Source: Thelonectria olida (lineage: Eukaryota; Ascomycota; Sordariomycetes; Hypocreales; Nectriaceae). From it: a stretch of 64,000 nucleotides of DNA. This document shows positions 46,480 to 56,808 of the stretch, piece after piece (the stretch's first letter is position 1; the number at the start of each line of letters is the position of its first letter). The stretch covers positions 868,001-932,000 of the forward strand of contig JAGPYM010000009.1 of the NCBI GenBank assembly GCA_020736575.1, written 5' to 3'. The translations under genes and the position numbers were made by a program. The notes beneath the pieces are model-generated. The model was not told the DNA's origin and did no database searches. It saw only the letters and a list, made by a program, of their open reading frames with translations.

Positions 46480-47164
46480 TGTGTCGATATCTGTGCGGCC
46501 AAAGGCTCGCGAGTCGTCGAGATGCAAAGAAATGGACGTTGATCGGGCGGATACGCCTTGTGGTGTTGCTAACGGTCGAAGCAGAGGCGGATCTGATGAA
46601 GTCGCCAAATAGCCACGATGATGGTTCAATTGCGTTGCTCCAAGCTTGGTCGGAGCTTACCTAAGGAAGAGCGGGTACTGCGGCTGGGCCCGCGCGCGTG
46701 CCAATGGGAGTCCAATTCGTTACTGAGGACATATCATGAGCTCAGTCGTTTTTCTGGATGAAACGACTTGCGTTCGAGACGTTAATATTAGAACCTGGTT
46801 CTCACTAACTGATACAGATCTGATTGTCATCAATAGCTTGACATACTTTAAAAAATTGCCTGGGAACAAAAATTGGCTGTTCATCGGCTCCTTGCAACAA
46901 TGAACTGCGCCTGAGGCTGATACTCCAGCGCATTCGTCCACTAGAAACTGCCCGTGATGACCTGCAGCAGGTAGGTACGTACCCCGTTCACTAGACCCCA
47001 GGACCCAGGGAGTCTCAAGGGACAGCTATCCACTTGCTGAGACCCCACGACAAGCCCCGTCACAAGGAAGCACGACTCCAAAGCCGGAGCTTGTCGATAA
47101 CTACCACCAACGAACACACCACCACAATTCGAACGCGCAATTGCCCTCGTCCATCCCATTCGCA
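46480..47164. promoter_or_regulatory. Shared EMC3 / SPC2 promoter region
   Basis: The 685 bases between divergent starts of two ER-membrane genes. A TAGGTACGTACC-type motif is at 46970-46984. No gene supported. Confidence 0.5.
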
Positions 47165-47986
47165 ATGTCAAACGCAACCGAGCGAGTCTCGCTCTACAGC
47201 CTCAGCGGTCCGTCTCCCCCTTTCCCAGAATCCACGTCCCAGACCCTTAAACCAACCCGCATATAACTGACACGGTGGCTCCTCCAGACCTCAAGGCCAC
47301 ATCCGACGATGCCCTCCCCAACTACCTCAACTCCCTCAAGTTCAAGCAATCGCATTTCCTCACCGACGTGCGTCTGGCTCTCGGCTACTTCACCTTTGCC
47401 ATCTCCGGCGTGACGTTTCTCTGGGACCACAAGTACGGCTTCGCACACACCAAGCAATGGACCGCCGTCGCTGTCGCCGTGTATTTCGTCTTCAACACCA
47501 TTCTGACGTGGTGGATGCTCGTAACTGAACGGGGCGTCGTGTACCAGGGTACTGCGCCCTCCGGCGAATTCGTAAATATCCCCTTCTTTCACCTTTCCCA
47601 TACGTTTCCCTCTTGCTAATCGAAAGCTGCTCTAGATCTCCATCGTCTCCGCGACAAAGAAAAACGTCCCCGTCTACAACCTCACCATCACCGTCACCGA
47701 CAAGGCCTCCAAGAAGCACGTCTTCACATTCTCCAAACCCTTCACCGCCTGGTTCGATGAGACGGGCCGCTTCGTCGCCGTTCCCTTTCAGGAGCTGCTG
47801 GCCACGACCGTGCCTCTGGTTGGCAAGTGTGATCCGAAGCGTGTCACCGTGTCCCAGGATCTCCTCGATGCGACCCCCGAAGTTCTTGACGCTATTCTCG
47901 CTGCCAACTCCGCTGCAGCAGTAGGAAGCTCATCGGCGGCCGAAGTTGCTGGCAAGGGAGGGAAGAGCAAGAGGCGCAAGGCCTAA
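47165..47986 (+). CDS. SPC2: Signal peptidase complex subunit 2
   Basis: Three exons, 47165-47207, 47288-47571 and 47636-47986, giving 225 residues. Spc2 (SPC25) is an accessory subunit of the ER signal peptidase; it helps couple the complex to the Sec61 translocon. The first intron uses a weaker GTCCGT donor, but the join to DLKATSDDALPNYL is in frame and gives the usual start. Two membrane helices form a hairpin (ALGYFTFAISGVTFLW, and AVAVAVYFVFNTILTWWML). Next comes ERGVVYQGTAPSG, then a cytosolic domain with FTFSKPFTAWFDETG. The C-terminus is Lys/Arg-rich (KGGKSKRRKA). Confidence 0.92.
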
Positions 47987-48300
47987 ACAGGCATGATGGA
48001 ATGGAGTTTGTTGAAAAGAAAGAAAGGGCAATAGGAAATTTGAAAATGGGGCGCATATGAGGATATGCCGTTCAGACGGAGCATGTCTCAATAACTGCAT
48101 TGGCCGATTGTTGTTGATTGCGCTGTGAAAACCATGGCCATGTCGGGTCAAACGATACAATGCCTGCCCATGGCAATGTACGATTCATTTTAGCCTTCTC
48201 ATCTAAGCTCTGAGATATGAAATCTATGTGCCTCTATTCAAGTAACCCCATATTATCCTTATCCCCTATACAAACCCCCGAAAACGCCTTGGGAATCGCA
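47987..48300. other. Convergent 3' intergenic region
   Basis: The 314 bases between convergent stops of SPC2 and MMS19. Nothing beyond probable 3' UTRs. Confidence 0.6.
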
Positions 48301-51300
48301 TCACTTAAGCTCTGCCCAAGCTGCCCTTGCCAGACGAGCCGTTCTTCTCAGATCCCGTACACCATGACCGCATGCCAAGGTAAGCTCCCTCTGGACTTGG
48401 GACGCATGTGGGAGCAGATGTTGAGAATCAAACATGCGAGGCAGAGCCCCTGCAATCTCCAGTGCCAACTTTCCGCGCCCAGCCTCAACTACAGGATCGC
48501 TGACAGTTGGTGTGTAGTCTTCTGGAAGCCAGTCTGGCCGCTTTGTTGAACTAGGTTTGCTGGAGAAGACGCCGATGCAAATCTTGATGATGCTGCGGAG
48601 ATGGCCCTTGCCTCTCTCGGGGGCGTCGACAAGAATGTTCTTCAGGACGTCAAGAGCTGCACTTGCATCTGGCCCAGCAGTGATATTTTGCGCGACGGAG
48701 ATTGAAATACGCAAGATCTTGTCCGCGTCGGCCTCGTAGATAGGAAAGTTCATGTGCTTGGCCACGAGTAGCACACCGACGCTGTAGTTTGTCTTGATCA
48801 GCTGGTCTTGGACGTCAGGGTCCGCCCCCACAGCAGCTTGCAACATTGGGCTGACAAGGTCAAAGTACACCTTTTGCATCCACAAGGGCTTGACGGTGGC
48901 ATAGTTCTCCTTGGTCAGAGGCTGTTGCGGTACGGCGATCATCTCCAACTGTCGAGCGAGACGATGACCAATCTTAGCATCTCTCGGTGCATCCCTGAGG
49001 AGTTGCACAAGCCCCTTTGCTTCCTTTCCAATGTATCGTCTCATCATTCCGGCAGCAAGGGCATATGTAGCCTTGACCTGTTCCAAGCGAGAGTCCTGAT
49101 CCTCCTCGTCAGAAAGACCCTTGATGAGGGTGGTCGCACGTTGCTCCAATGAGGATATCAGGCTTGGCAAGGACTCAATTTTGTGTTTATTGGCCAGAAT
49201 GGTGAGGATTGCCAAAGTAATTGGTCGAGCGAAGCCATTCGAACTCGTTTTTATTGATGCCCCGCTGAGAATCAAGTCTTGAGCAATTCCACGAGCGAAC
49301 TAGGATGCCAGGTTAGCTTTGAAGCATGGATCGAAATGCAAAAACGTACCAGACGGTCTATCGAGGATGGTCTGAGTGCTTCCAGAATCGAGAAAGACAG
49401 CACGTTCAGTGACTCTAGAACAAGCCAGTCCCACCCTGAGCCGTCCTGTAGTATCGATTCCTCGTATCCTGGCATTTTCTTCTCTTCCGTGATGACCTCA
49501 GGGACCGTGACGGACTCCTCATGGAAGAGGCTAATTGCCAAGCTCTCCGCCTGAAGAGAGAGCTGTTGCGACTCACTCATCTCATGGATGACGAACCCAG
49601 CCAAAGCAGATACCAGGTGAAGATACTGGTTCTCTGCTGCGATGTCGCCTCCATTAAAATCATCGCTAAGAGCGAGGGTCCCATTTTCGGTAGGCTTAGT
49701 TGCTCGACGGTAGAGCTGGCGGGCAATAAACATACCGACTTGCAGAAACTCATTCTGAACCTCGGCAACAGATGAAGCTTCGATGTTGGTCGTCTCATTT
49801 CCGTTCTGACCAGGTGGTCCAAGTTCAGGATATTTCTCTTCAATCCTTTGCACCCAAGACTCTCCTTCAATTGTAAGTTTGTTGTTTGCATCGGCCGCCT
49901 TGCAAGCATCATTGAAGTATCGGATAGCCGACTGGATAGTCGCCACCACCGAGCACCAGACCTTCGGTGTCCTTTTGGAATCGAGCACATCGTACAACTC
50001 GGACAGGAACGATCCAGCGAAGTAGATGAAATGTTTCAGACCATTAGCGGCGACCGTTGGCAACTCGGAACAACCAATAAAGGCCAAGTGCGCACCAAGA
50101 CTGGTTATTGTTTGGATGACTCCATCCTCACCTCCGTCTTTGCGACTGCTCCGGACAATAGTCATGGCTTGGTCAACTAAAAGCTTATACGCACTTGGGA
50201 ACGATCGTATTGCCCGTTGGAGGGCCTTGGTTGTCTCGTTGATGAGCTCATCCGAGGCACCTGAGCGAGGATACCCAGACCCAGACTGCAAGAGAAGGGC
50301 AAAGAGGCTTTCACAGATCTTTGAGCATGTAGCTTCTGGAAGTAATCGATCGGATCCTCCATTCGTAGGCTCGAGTAAAGGATTAATGGACTTTGCGGGC
50401 TTCTGGCAAATCAATGCTCCTGCGCCCTGAACTGCCTGAGATGCAGTTTTGAGGTCATCTTCGGAAGCATTTGGCTTCAACGTCGTTTCGATAACCGAGT
50501 TGTAGACTTCTTGGTAAAGCGGTTTGAAGTAGTTATCAACGGCTCCGAAGTCCTCTCGATCCTCCGAAGACATATCGGTATCAACTAGAAGGAGCCGAGT
50601 CTCCAAGACGACGTGAAGAATTCTAAGAAGATCCTGGCTATGTACGGGGGCTTTCGGATGTCGGAGGTTCTCTTTGATGTGTGTAATAGCAGGAGCTGCA
50701 ATCAACACAAAGGCGCTGGGTTTAGCACTGAGTACGCTGACAAGTAGTCGACCGGCTGATGCGGTGTAAAGAGTGTTGGCCAGATCGGCAACGCAATCGC
50801 GAGTGATGGCCAAGGTATAGGCTCGAAGGTTATCTCCTTCCAGTCTTAAGGCAACAGACTTGAGTACCTCGAGCGTGCCCCATATGGTATCCTCGATCTC
50901 GCCATTGCGGACTTCGTATTTGAGACTGCCCCATATTTGATTCACGAAGGGAACAATGGATTGATCGGGGTTCTTGTATTCATCCAAGCATGCTCGAATA
51001 GTTTTTAGGATATCCACCTGATGTTATTAGTAGTCGCGGATCTGATCGTCAATAGGAGAACATACCTTGACGTTAACAGTCACACCATCGCCTTGGTCCA
51101 ACTTGCCTATCAGGAATGGGAATATTTGATCGGCCAGGAGATGGTTGGCTGAGAAGCACTTTCGTAGTTGTAACTTAAGGTCTTCCGGTGTGATGCCAGT
51201 GTTCGATGCCCGGGGCAGCGCAATTGGGAAGTAAAGCTTGAAGTTGCCGTAGACTTGATCCAATACCTCCTTTGACGTGGTGTACTCAACGAGAAAGACT

Positions 51301-52110
51301 CTCAGGATGTCAAACCAGACCATCAAGCATTCCGGGTCCCTCTCGCTCCTGCAGAGTTGTAGCAGATCGACCATAAAACCGGCCGAGGCACCATGCTTAT
51401 GTTGTAGGTCGCTGAATACCTCCGGGGTAGTGATCAAAAGCCGGACGAGGTCATAAATCGCAAGTCGAGTCTTGGCCACCTGGCGGGGAAAGTCGTCCTT
51501 CAGTCCACAGATCTTTTGGATTATGTCGTTTCCGCTTTGCTTCTGGAAAGACTTCATGGCGGCTATTCGTGTCAAAGCGTTGGCGGAAGGCAGAATGCCA
51601 GCTTTGTGATCTACCTCAAACATGGCACCGAAGAAGCTGACCAACAACTTAACTGTTGACGTATCAGAGCGATATTCGAAGAGGTGTAGTGGTTGTAAGA
51701 TGTTCTTGCCGTACCTTGACTAGGTTTCAGGACTTCTTTGCTCAAAAAGTCGAGAGTTCGAGAAAGAAACTCAAGAGCTGTCATAAGTCAGTACGGCATC
51801 GCATAGGGAGCTTTGAACACTCGTGTCAAGTACCTTTCGCTCTCGCCGTCCAGTCAGGAGTCTCGTCGCCGTCTTCAGCCTCAGTGCCGCTCCCGGGCAT
51901 CCAGGGCTGAACAGATTCAACCCACCGTGCAACGGGATTAGAGTTAGCAGGGGCAGTTTGGATTTCTAGAACGGGTCAGTCTTATTCATCAATTATTTGT
52001 GCTTCGACAGGTGTGGGCGCACCTCTAGCGGCGTTCTGGGCAATCTTGGTCTGTTGCCCCTCATCATCGGCGAGAACAAACTCCAACGCCAGCTGCCGAA
52101 AGTCAGCCAT
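48301..52110 (-). CDS. MMS19: Cytosolic iron-sulfur assembly factor MMS19
   Basis: Six exons, 52023-52110, 51834-51965, 51715-51777, 51066-51652, 49350-51017 and 48301-49299, giving 1178 residues. MMS19 (yeast Met18) is a HEAT-repeat scaffold of the CIA targeting complex; it hands Fe-S clusters to DNA polymerases, primases and helicases, hence the older DNA repair/TFIIH label. The N-terminus (MADFRQLALEFVLADDEGQ), the MMS19_N block (ARWVESVQPWMPGSG, LLVSFFGAMFEVDHKAGI, FMVDLLQLCRSERDPE) and IWGSLKYEVRNGEI fit the family as I know it. The C-terminal HEAT repeats end PRMFDSQHLLPH. The last intron (GTACGT..GCTAACC..TAG) was needed to join RL to FARGIAQDLILSG; without it the frame stops at once. 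Introns cluster at the 5' end. Confidence 0.93.
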
Positions 52111-52694
52111 GATGAGGGAGATGGATGGATATGCAAGTCGCTTCTTATGTATATGGCCGTGTATAAAGGGTATTCTTTAAGCTGGAGGGACCAGGTTCGT
52201 GTAATACAAGCCACTGAGAGCCAGGGACAGGGCCGCGGTGTCGTGAGAGGTGGGTTGGTTACCAAGCGGCAGAAAGTTGAAGCCCACCAAGGCGGTGTGA
52301 TTTATGGCGGGGGTGATGGCGGAACTGTTCCTCGCAGGGTGGCAGGGAATGGAAGAGAGGAGAGACAGGTTGAGAGCAGAAAAGTCGCCAGAGGATAGAG
52401 ACAATCTATTTCGAAAATTAGTCCTTCTAAAGAAAGAAGCCTTGTCGGTTCTCGTCCAATAGTTCGAGGCGCTTTTGTCAGTGCAATCAAGGTCCGAAGC
52501 CGGCCTCTGGTGGCTATCAGAACTTCAGACGGAAGCTTCGTGGGGGAGTCGTATCCACTGTTCAATGACGGCAACGATGGAAAGCTGACCCCTGTCGGCA
52601 ATTCAATTGTCAGTGGCCAATCCGTCTTTTGATCTTCAATTCAGCTCTGCATCATTGCCTCTCCAATCGCCCTACCAACAACACCCTGCCCGCC
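52111..52694. promoter_or_regulatory. Shared MMS19 / ATP11 promoter region
   Basis: The 584 bases between divergent starts. CCAAT motifs appear near 52454-52460, 52617-52621 and 52662-52666, on the ATP11 side. No gene supported. Confidence 0.5.
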
Positions 52695-53669
52695 ATGGCT
52701 TCGCTCAGAACTGCCGTTCTGCGGCAACTTACCGCCTCACCTTTGCGAGCAACCCGTGCCATCAACCAACGTCGCTGGGCTCAAGTCCATGATGTTCGTT
52801 TCCTTGCTACCACCCGACCCTCCCAGGCCATCGTCGACAAGTACCGTGCCAAGCTCGACCAGAAGGCGAAGCAAGAAGGCGTCTCCAGCATTGACGAGCT
52901 CAAGGCCGTCTACGCTAAGAAGATTGATGCCGAGCGCCGCCACGGCGCCGTTGACGAGCATTTCATCCCTCAAGCCCCCGACACTCCCGTCTCCCAGCCC
53001 AATGCCGACGGCGTTCCGATATCCAACACTCACCCAAAGACAACGAAACCTCTTCCGACTGGCGCCGATAAGCCCGCCGTCAAGACCCTCGACGACATAA
53101 TCGACCTCGAAAAGTCACGGGAACTACCCGACAAAGAACTCACAGCCATTTGGCGCCTGCGACACGCTTCCGACCCTCAAACCCTGTGCGCTGTCATGTC
53201 AACCTCGACCTACAAAGCCATGGAGGACGTCGCTCGAAGCTCGCCCCAATTCGTCCTCCCTGTCCCCCATCCCACACAAGGCGCCGAGATCCACTTCCTT
53301 CAATGGACGTTCGACGCCGCCTCCAAGACGAGCACCGTCCTCTTCACACAATTGGCCGAGTTCAAGACGCGAGGCGAGTTTGCGCAGCCGCACACGACCA
53401 TCACACACCACTTGGATCTAGCAGACAGGGGCTTAATTCTGATGCAGGGCCAGGTCGTGGACAACCGAGGCGTCAAGGCCGAGGAGGCCAAGTGGCTCGT
53501 CATGTGTCTGCAGCGCTTCTACGGTGGCTGGGAAGGCGAAGGCGTTGAGCTGGAGGGCGAACGCAAGGAGAGGGCTGATGAGCGCAAGAAGCTACTGGAG
53601 TGGTTCTCTACCGGCGACGAGAGGTTCAGCCTGGAAAAGCTCATGGAGGAAGCCGAGCGCATGGGTTGA
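52695..53669 (+). CDS. ATP11: Mitochondrial F1-ATPase assembly chaperone ATP11
   Basis: A single-exon protein of 324 residues. Atp11 binds free F1 beta subunits in the matrix until alpha subunits are added. The first 40 residues are a typical presequence (MASLRTAVLRQLTASPLRA, Arg-rich, no acids). A coiled-coil segment follows (IVDKYRAKLDQKAKQEGV), then the ATP11 core with TLDDIIDLEK, LTAIWRLRHA, QFVLPVPHPTQGAEIHFLQW and LFTQLAEFKTRGEFAQPHTT, and the tail block LMCLQRFYG-like (VMCLQRFYGGW). The start is the first ATG that gives the presequence; an upstream in-frame stretch begins at a non-ATG codon. Confidence 0.95.
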   Translation: MASLRTAVLRQLTASPLRATRAINQRRWAQVHDVRFLATTRPSQAIVDKYRAKLDQKAKQEGVSSIDELKAVYAKKIDAERRHGAVDEHFIPQAPDTPVSQPNADGVPISNTHPKTTKPLPTGADKPAVKTLDDIIDLEKSRELPDKELTAIWRLRHASDPQTLCAVMSTSTYKAMEDVARSSPQFVLPVPHPTQGAEIHFLQWTFDAASKTSTVLFTQLAEFKTRGEFAQPHTTITHHLDLADRGLILMQGQVVDNRGVKAEEAKWLVMCLQRFYGGWEGEGVELEGERKERADERKKLLEWFSTGDERFSLEKLMEEAERMG

Positions 53670-54026
53670 CCTCAAAGAAAGGGATATAAAATGGGGATAG
53701 ATCTCCTGTGGTGTAAAATCTGGAACCAAGGTTGGGCTCATGGATAAAGCCAGAGATGTGAGGGGGAAGGTCCGTTTACTTGGGACGCTTGTGTGTACGA
53801 TAGCTAGATATGTACAAAACTATAACATATGGCATTACGATGCACAATGAAATCACCAAAACTTTTGCCATACAGAGCCATCGCTCTTAAATCAAGTCGA
53901 GAGTGGGTGGATTGCTCCTGCCTTTCATCAACAGCCTTATCCAAGACGAGAGATGATTGCCTGCTACGTTTCTTACAAATGCAACCCCATCACAAAGACT
54001 CATACAAACAAATACGTTATGACATG
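53670..54026. other. Convergent 3' intergenic region
   Basis: The 357 bases between convergent stops of ATP11 and the 4CL-like gene. AT-rich, probable 3' UTRs only. Confidence 0.6.
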
Positions 54027-55961
54027 CTACAGCCTCGCCCGCGGTCCCGTCTCCTCTTCCTTCTTAATCTGGTCCCTCAAAACCCGCCGCAAGATCTTCC
54101 CCGCCGCCGACTTGGGAATCTCCTTGGTGAACCGCACTCCCCCACGAAGCTTCTTCGATGCCCCGACGCGGGCGTTGAGCCACTCCACTATGTCCTTTGC
54201 GAGCTGGTCGCTTTCGTCCACGCCCGCGCTGACTACCACGTACGCGCGCGGAACTTCCGTCTGCTCGGCCTCGTTCCACGCGCCGACGACACATACGTCG
54301 GCAATGTCCTTGCGGCCGATGAGCTTGGCTTCGAGCTCGGCGGGGGCGACTTGGAAGCCCTCTGCAGGAATGACTTGGTTAGCTATAGGACAGTAATGAA
54401 CGAGGTGGACTGACTGTATTTGATAAGCTCCTTGATTCGGTCCGTGACGTAAAGGTTGCCTTTGGGACACATGTACATGACATCGCCTGTCTTGAACCAG
54501 CCGTCCTCGGTGAAGGTGTCGTTGTCGAGCTCTGGCCTGTTCAAGTACCCTCTGAAGACGTTGGGGCCTTTGACGAGGAACTCGCCCGGCTGCACTTTTG
54601 TCAACACAAATCCTGTCCCAGACTTGTCGCTGTTCGAACGTTTCAGATACATACCGTTCCAGCAGCTACCTCGTTCCCTTCAGGATCCACGATCTTGGCC
54701 TGCATGTTCGGCGCAAGCTTACCCACCGACCCCTGGAACCGATTCCACTCGTCAAACATCTGCACCGAAATGGCCGGGCTCGTCTCGGAGAGTCCGTAAC
54801 CCTGCTTCACCGTGATCTTCAGCCGCTCCCACACGGCGTCTACGAGATCTCGGCTCAACGGCGCGGCCGCAGAGTTGAGGAAGCGCAGCGACGAGAGGTC
54901 GTACTTGTCGATGAGCGGGTGTTTGCCGAAGGCAAGGATGATGGGCGGCGGGACGTAGACGTAGGTCAGACTGTGGTCTTGGATGAGCTGGCATGCTTGT
55001 GCGAGGTCGAATTTAGCCATGACGACACATTGGGTGCCTGTGATGAGGGTGACGTTGAGGACGACGCCGAGGCCCTGCCATGGCGTTGTTAGTGATGGCT
55101 TCTCCTCAGGGGGGTGGAGGGGTGACTTGCGTAGACGTGGAAGAAGGGTAACACGCCCAACTGAGAGTCAGTTTCCCAGCTTATCAGCCTTGTGTCGAAT
55201 CTGGCGAATTGGAGAGAATTGGCGACCATGTTATAGTGTGTCAGCTGCACTCCCTTGGGAAGCCCCGTTGTGCCCTATACGGCGATGTAAGTCGAGCATG
55301 TTCACTTTGAACAAGAACAGCAGAGCGTACCGAACTGTACACCAGATACACCAGGTCGTTCTTGGGATCAATGTGTGGCTTCTTGGGCGTAATCCAAGCT
55401 CCCTTGGGCGTCACGTTGAGCCAATGCACGACTCCTCCATCGTCGTCCCTCTCGTCTCCAATCAAGATGATGTTCTCCAACGGCACGCCCGCAATCCCAG
55501 CTGCCTTGCGCGCCGTCTCAAGAAAGGGCTTTTGCGTGACGAGGGCTCTGGCCTTGGAGTCTTTCAGCTGGTGAGCGAGCTCTTCGGCCGTGTACGTCGG
55601 GTTCGCAGGGCTCGCGACGCCGCCGGCCCAGATGACGCCGAGGTTGACGACGACGGTGTCGATGTTGTTGGGCGTGAAGAAGCCTAGGACGTCGCCCCTT
55701 TTCCATTTGAAAACGTGCTTGAGGCCCTGGCCGAACTGGGCTGAAAGGTCTCTTGTTTGGGCAAAGGTGTAGGATCGCTTCGTGTCGCCGTCGACGAGGA
55801 TGGCTACATGTCCGTGTCAGTAGGCTTGGGCAGCTGAAATTGGAATATAGAACTGGATGCGAACGGTGAGTTTCTGGGAAATCTAGTTTCCTGTCAAAGT
55901 AGTATGACCAGAGGTCGACATCAGGGATCTCGACCGAGGCGAATGGAGAGTCGACGGGCAT
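54027..55961 (-). CDS. 4-coumarate:CoA ligase-like acyl-CoA synthetase, peroxisomal
   Basis: Six exons, 55865-55961, 55331-55803, 55131-55274, 54655-55074, 54415-54589 and 54027-54361, giving 547 residues. It belongs to the ANL adenylating family: an acid is activated to acyl-AMP, then joined to CoA. Motifs: the P-loop SSGTTGLPKG (split by intron 2), FFHVYG (rebuilt across intron 3), [38 protein letters not shown] and the catalytic Lys in PKSAAGKILRR. The C-terminus is ARL, a PTS1 variant, so import into peroxisomes is likely. Substrate could be a fatty, phenylpropanoid or polyketide acid. Intron 3 has a GC donor. The start is MPVDSPFASVEIPDVDLW; an open stretch before it lacks a plausible ATG. 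Confidence 0.93.
55075..55130 (-). other. GC-AG intron in the 4CL-like gene
   Basis: A 56-nt intron read TAC|GCAAGT ... CACTAAC ... GGCAG|GGC on the minus strand. The joined codons give FFHVYGLGVVLN, the conserved 4CL sequence, in phase 0. GCAAGT is the consensus form for rare GC donors. Confidence 0.85.
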
Positions 55962-56808
55962 GGTCGCGGTATTGATGGCCGTGAGGTTTCGAAGTTGGAG
56001 CCAGTTGACAACACCAACAAAGATGCTACCAGCAACAGTGGAAAGCGACAGAGGAGAGAACAAGTCAATTCAGCAAAATAGATATAAATAACCAAAAGAG
56101 GACAGCCCATCAGCATTAACTCACTTATTGCCCAGCTCTCCTACCCAACGCCACTAGCTGGCCATTGACGCCTCGTTCGAAAGGCACATGATCCCCCCTT
56201 GCAAGCTGTCCGAGACCCAAGCAATCCTTCACACTTCTCAACGCCATCTGCATTAGTGCCAGCAGGGGATGTTTGCCGGCATGCAGCTTAGCGCAGGAGC
56301 GGAGAAACAAACCCCAAACGGCTTGGAAGAGGATGAACATGCGAATACTCCGTATGAATGCGGGGGAAAAGTGTCACATGACGGGGAGGACGAACTGTGG
56401 TGGCTCTATTCGGGCTCCAGAGAAGAACCGTTGGCTTGCTTTACGGGTCGTCGAGGTTTGCCTTTGCATCAAGGGAGGTCCAGGACCAGCCTGGGCCAAG
56501 ACAATGCAGGAGGCGTCTTTGTGGCTTGGTTCTAGACTCGAGATAGACTGCAACGTTGCTGATCTGCCTGTCCAGCACGAAGTTCACACGGATAAATCAT
56601 CTCCAAGTATCTTTGCTCAAAGTAGTCTATATACTGGAAAGGTGTACAATTAAGTCTATTACAAATCCATAGAGCCAAACAGTTATCCAAGTCGACGCGT
56701 CTATAACCAAATCCGATAGACCAATCATCAAGTTCTCATGAATTAAGTCGTCCTTATATCGTCGTAGATCTTTCGTATGTCGTTGAGATTCATCGTCCCA
56801 TATCCTCG
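55962..56808. other. Intergenic region
   Basis: The 847 bases upstream of the 4CL-like gene and downstream of the lipase. Plus-strand frames at 56269-56653 overlap each other and are unrecognised. It should contain the 4CL-like promoter. Confidence 0.5.

Noticed and set aside
49272..51017. MMS19 split into separate genes at 49272 and 51017
   Set aside because: Stops are explained by introns with good signals; the joined protein is continuous and family-length.
55962..56063. Upstream extension of the 4CL-like protein
   Set aside because: The frame is open, but it begins at a non-ATG codon and the added hydrophobic stretch is not a family feature.
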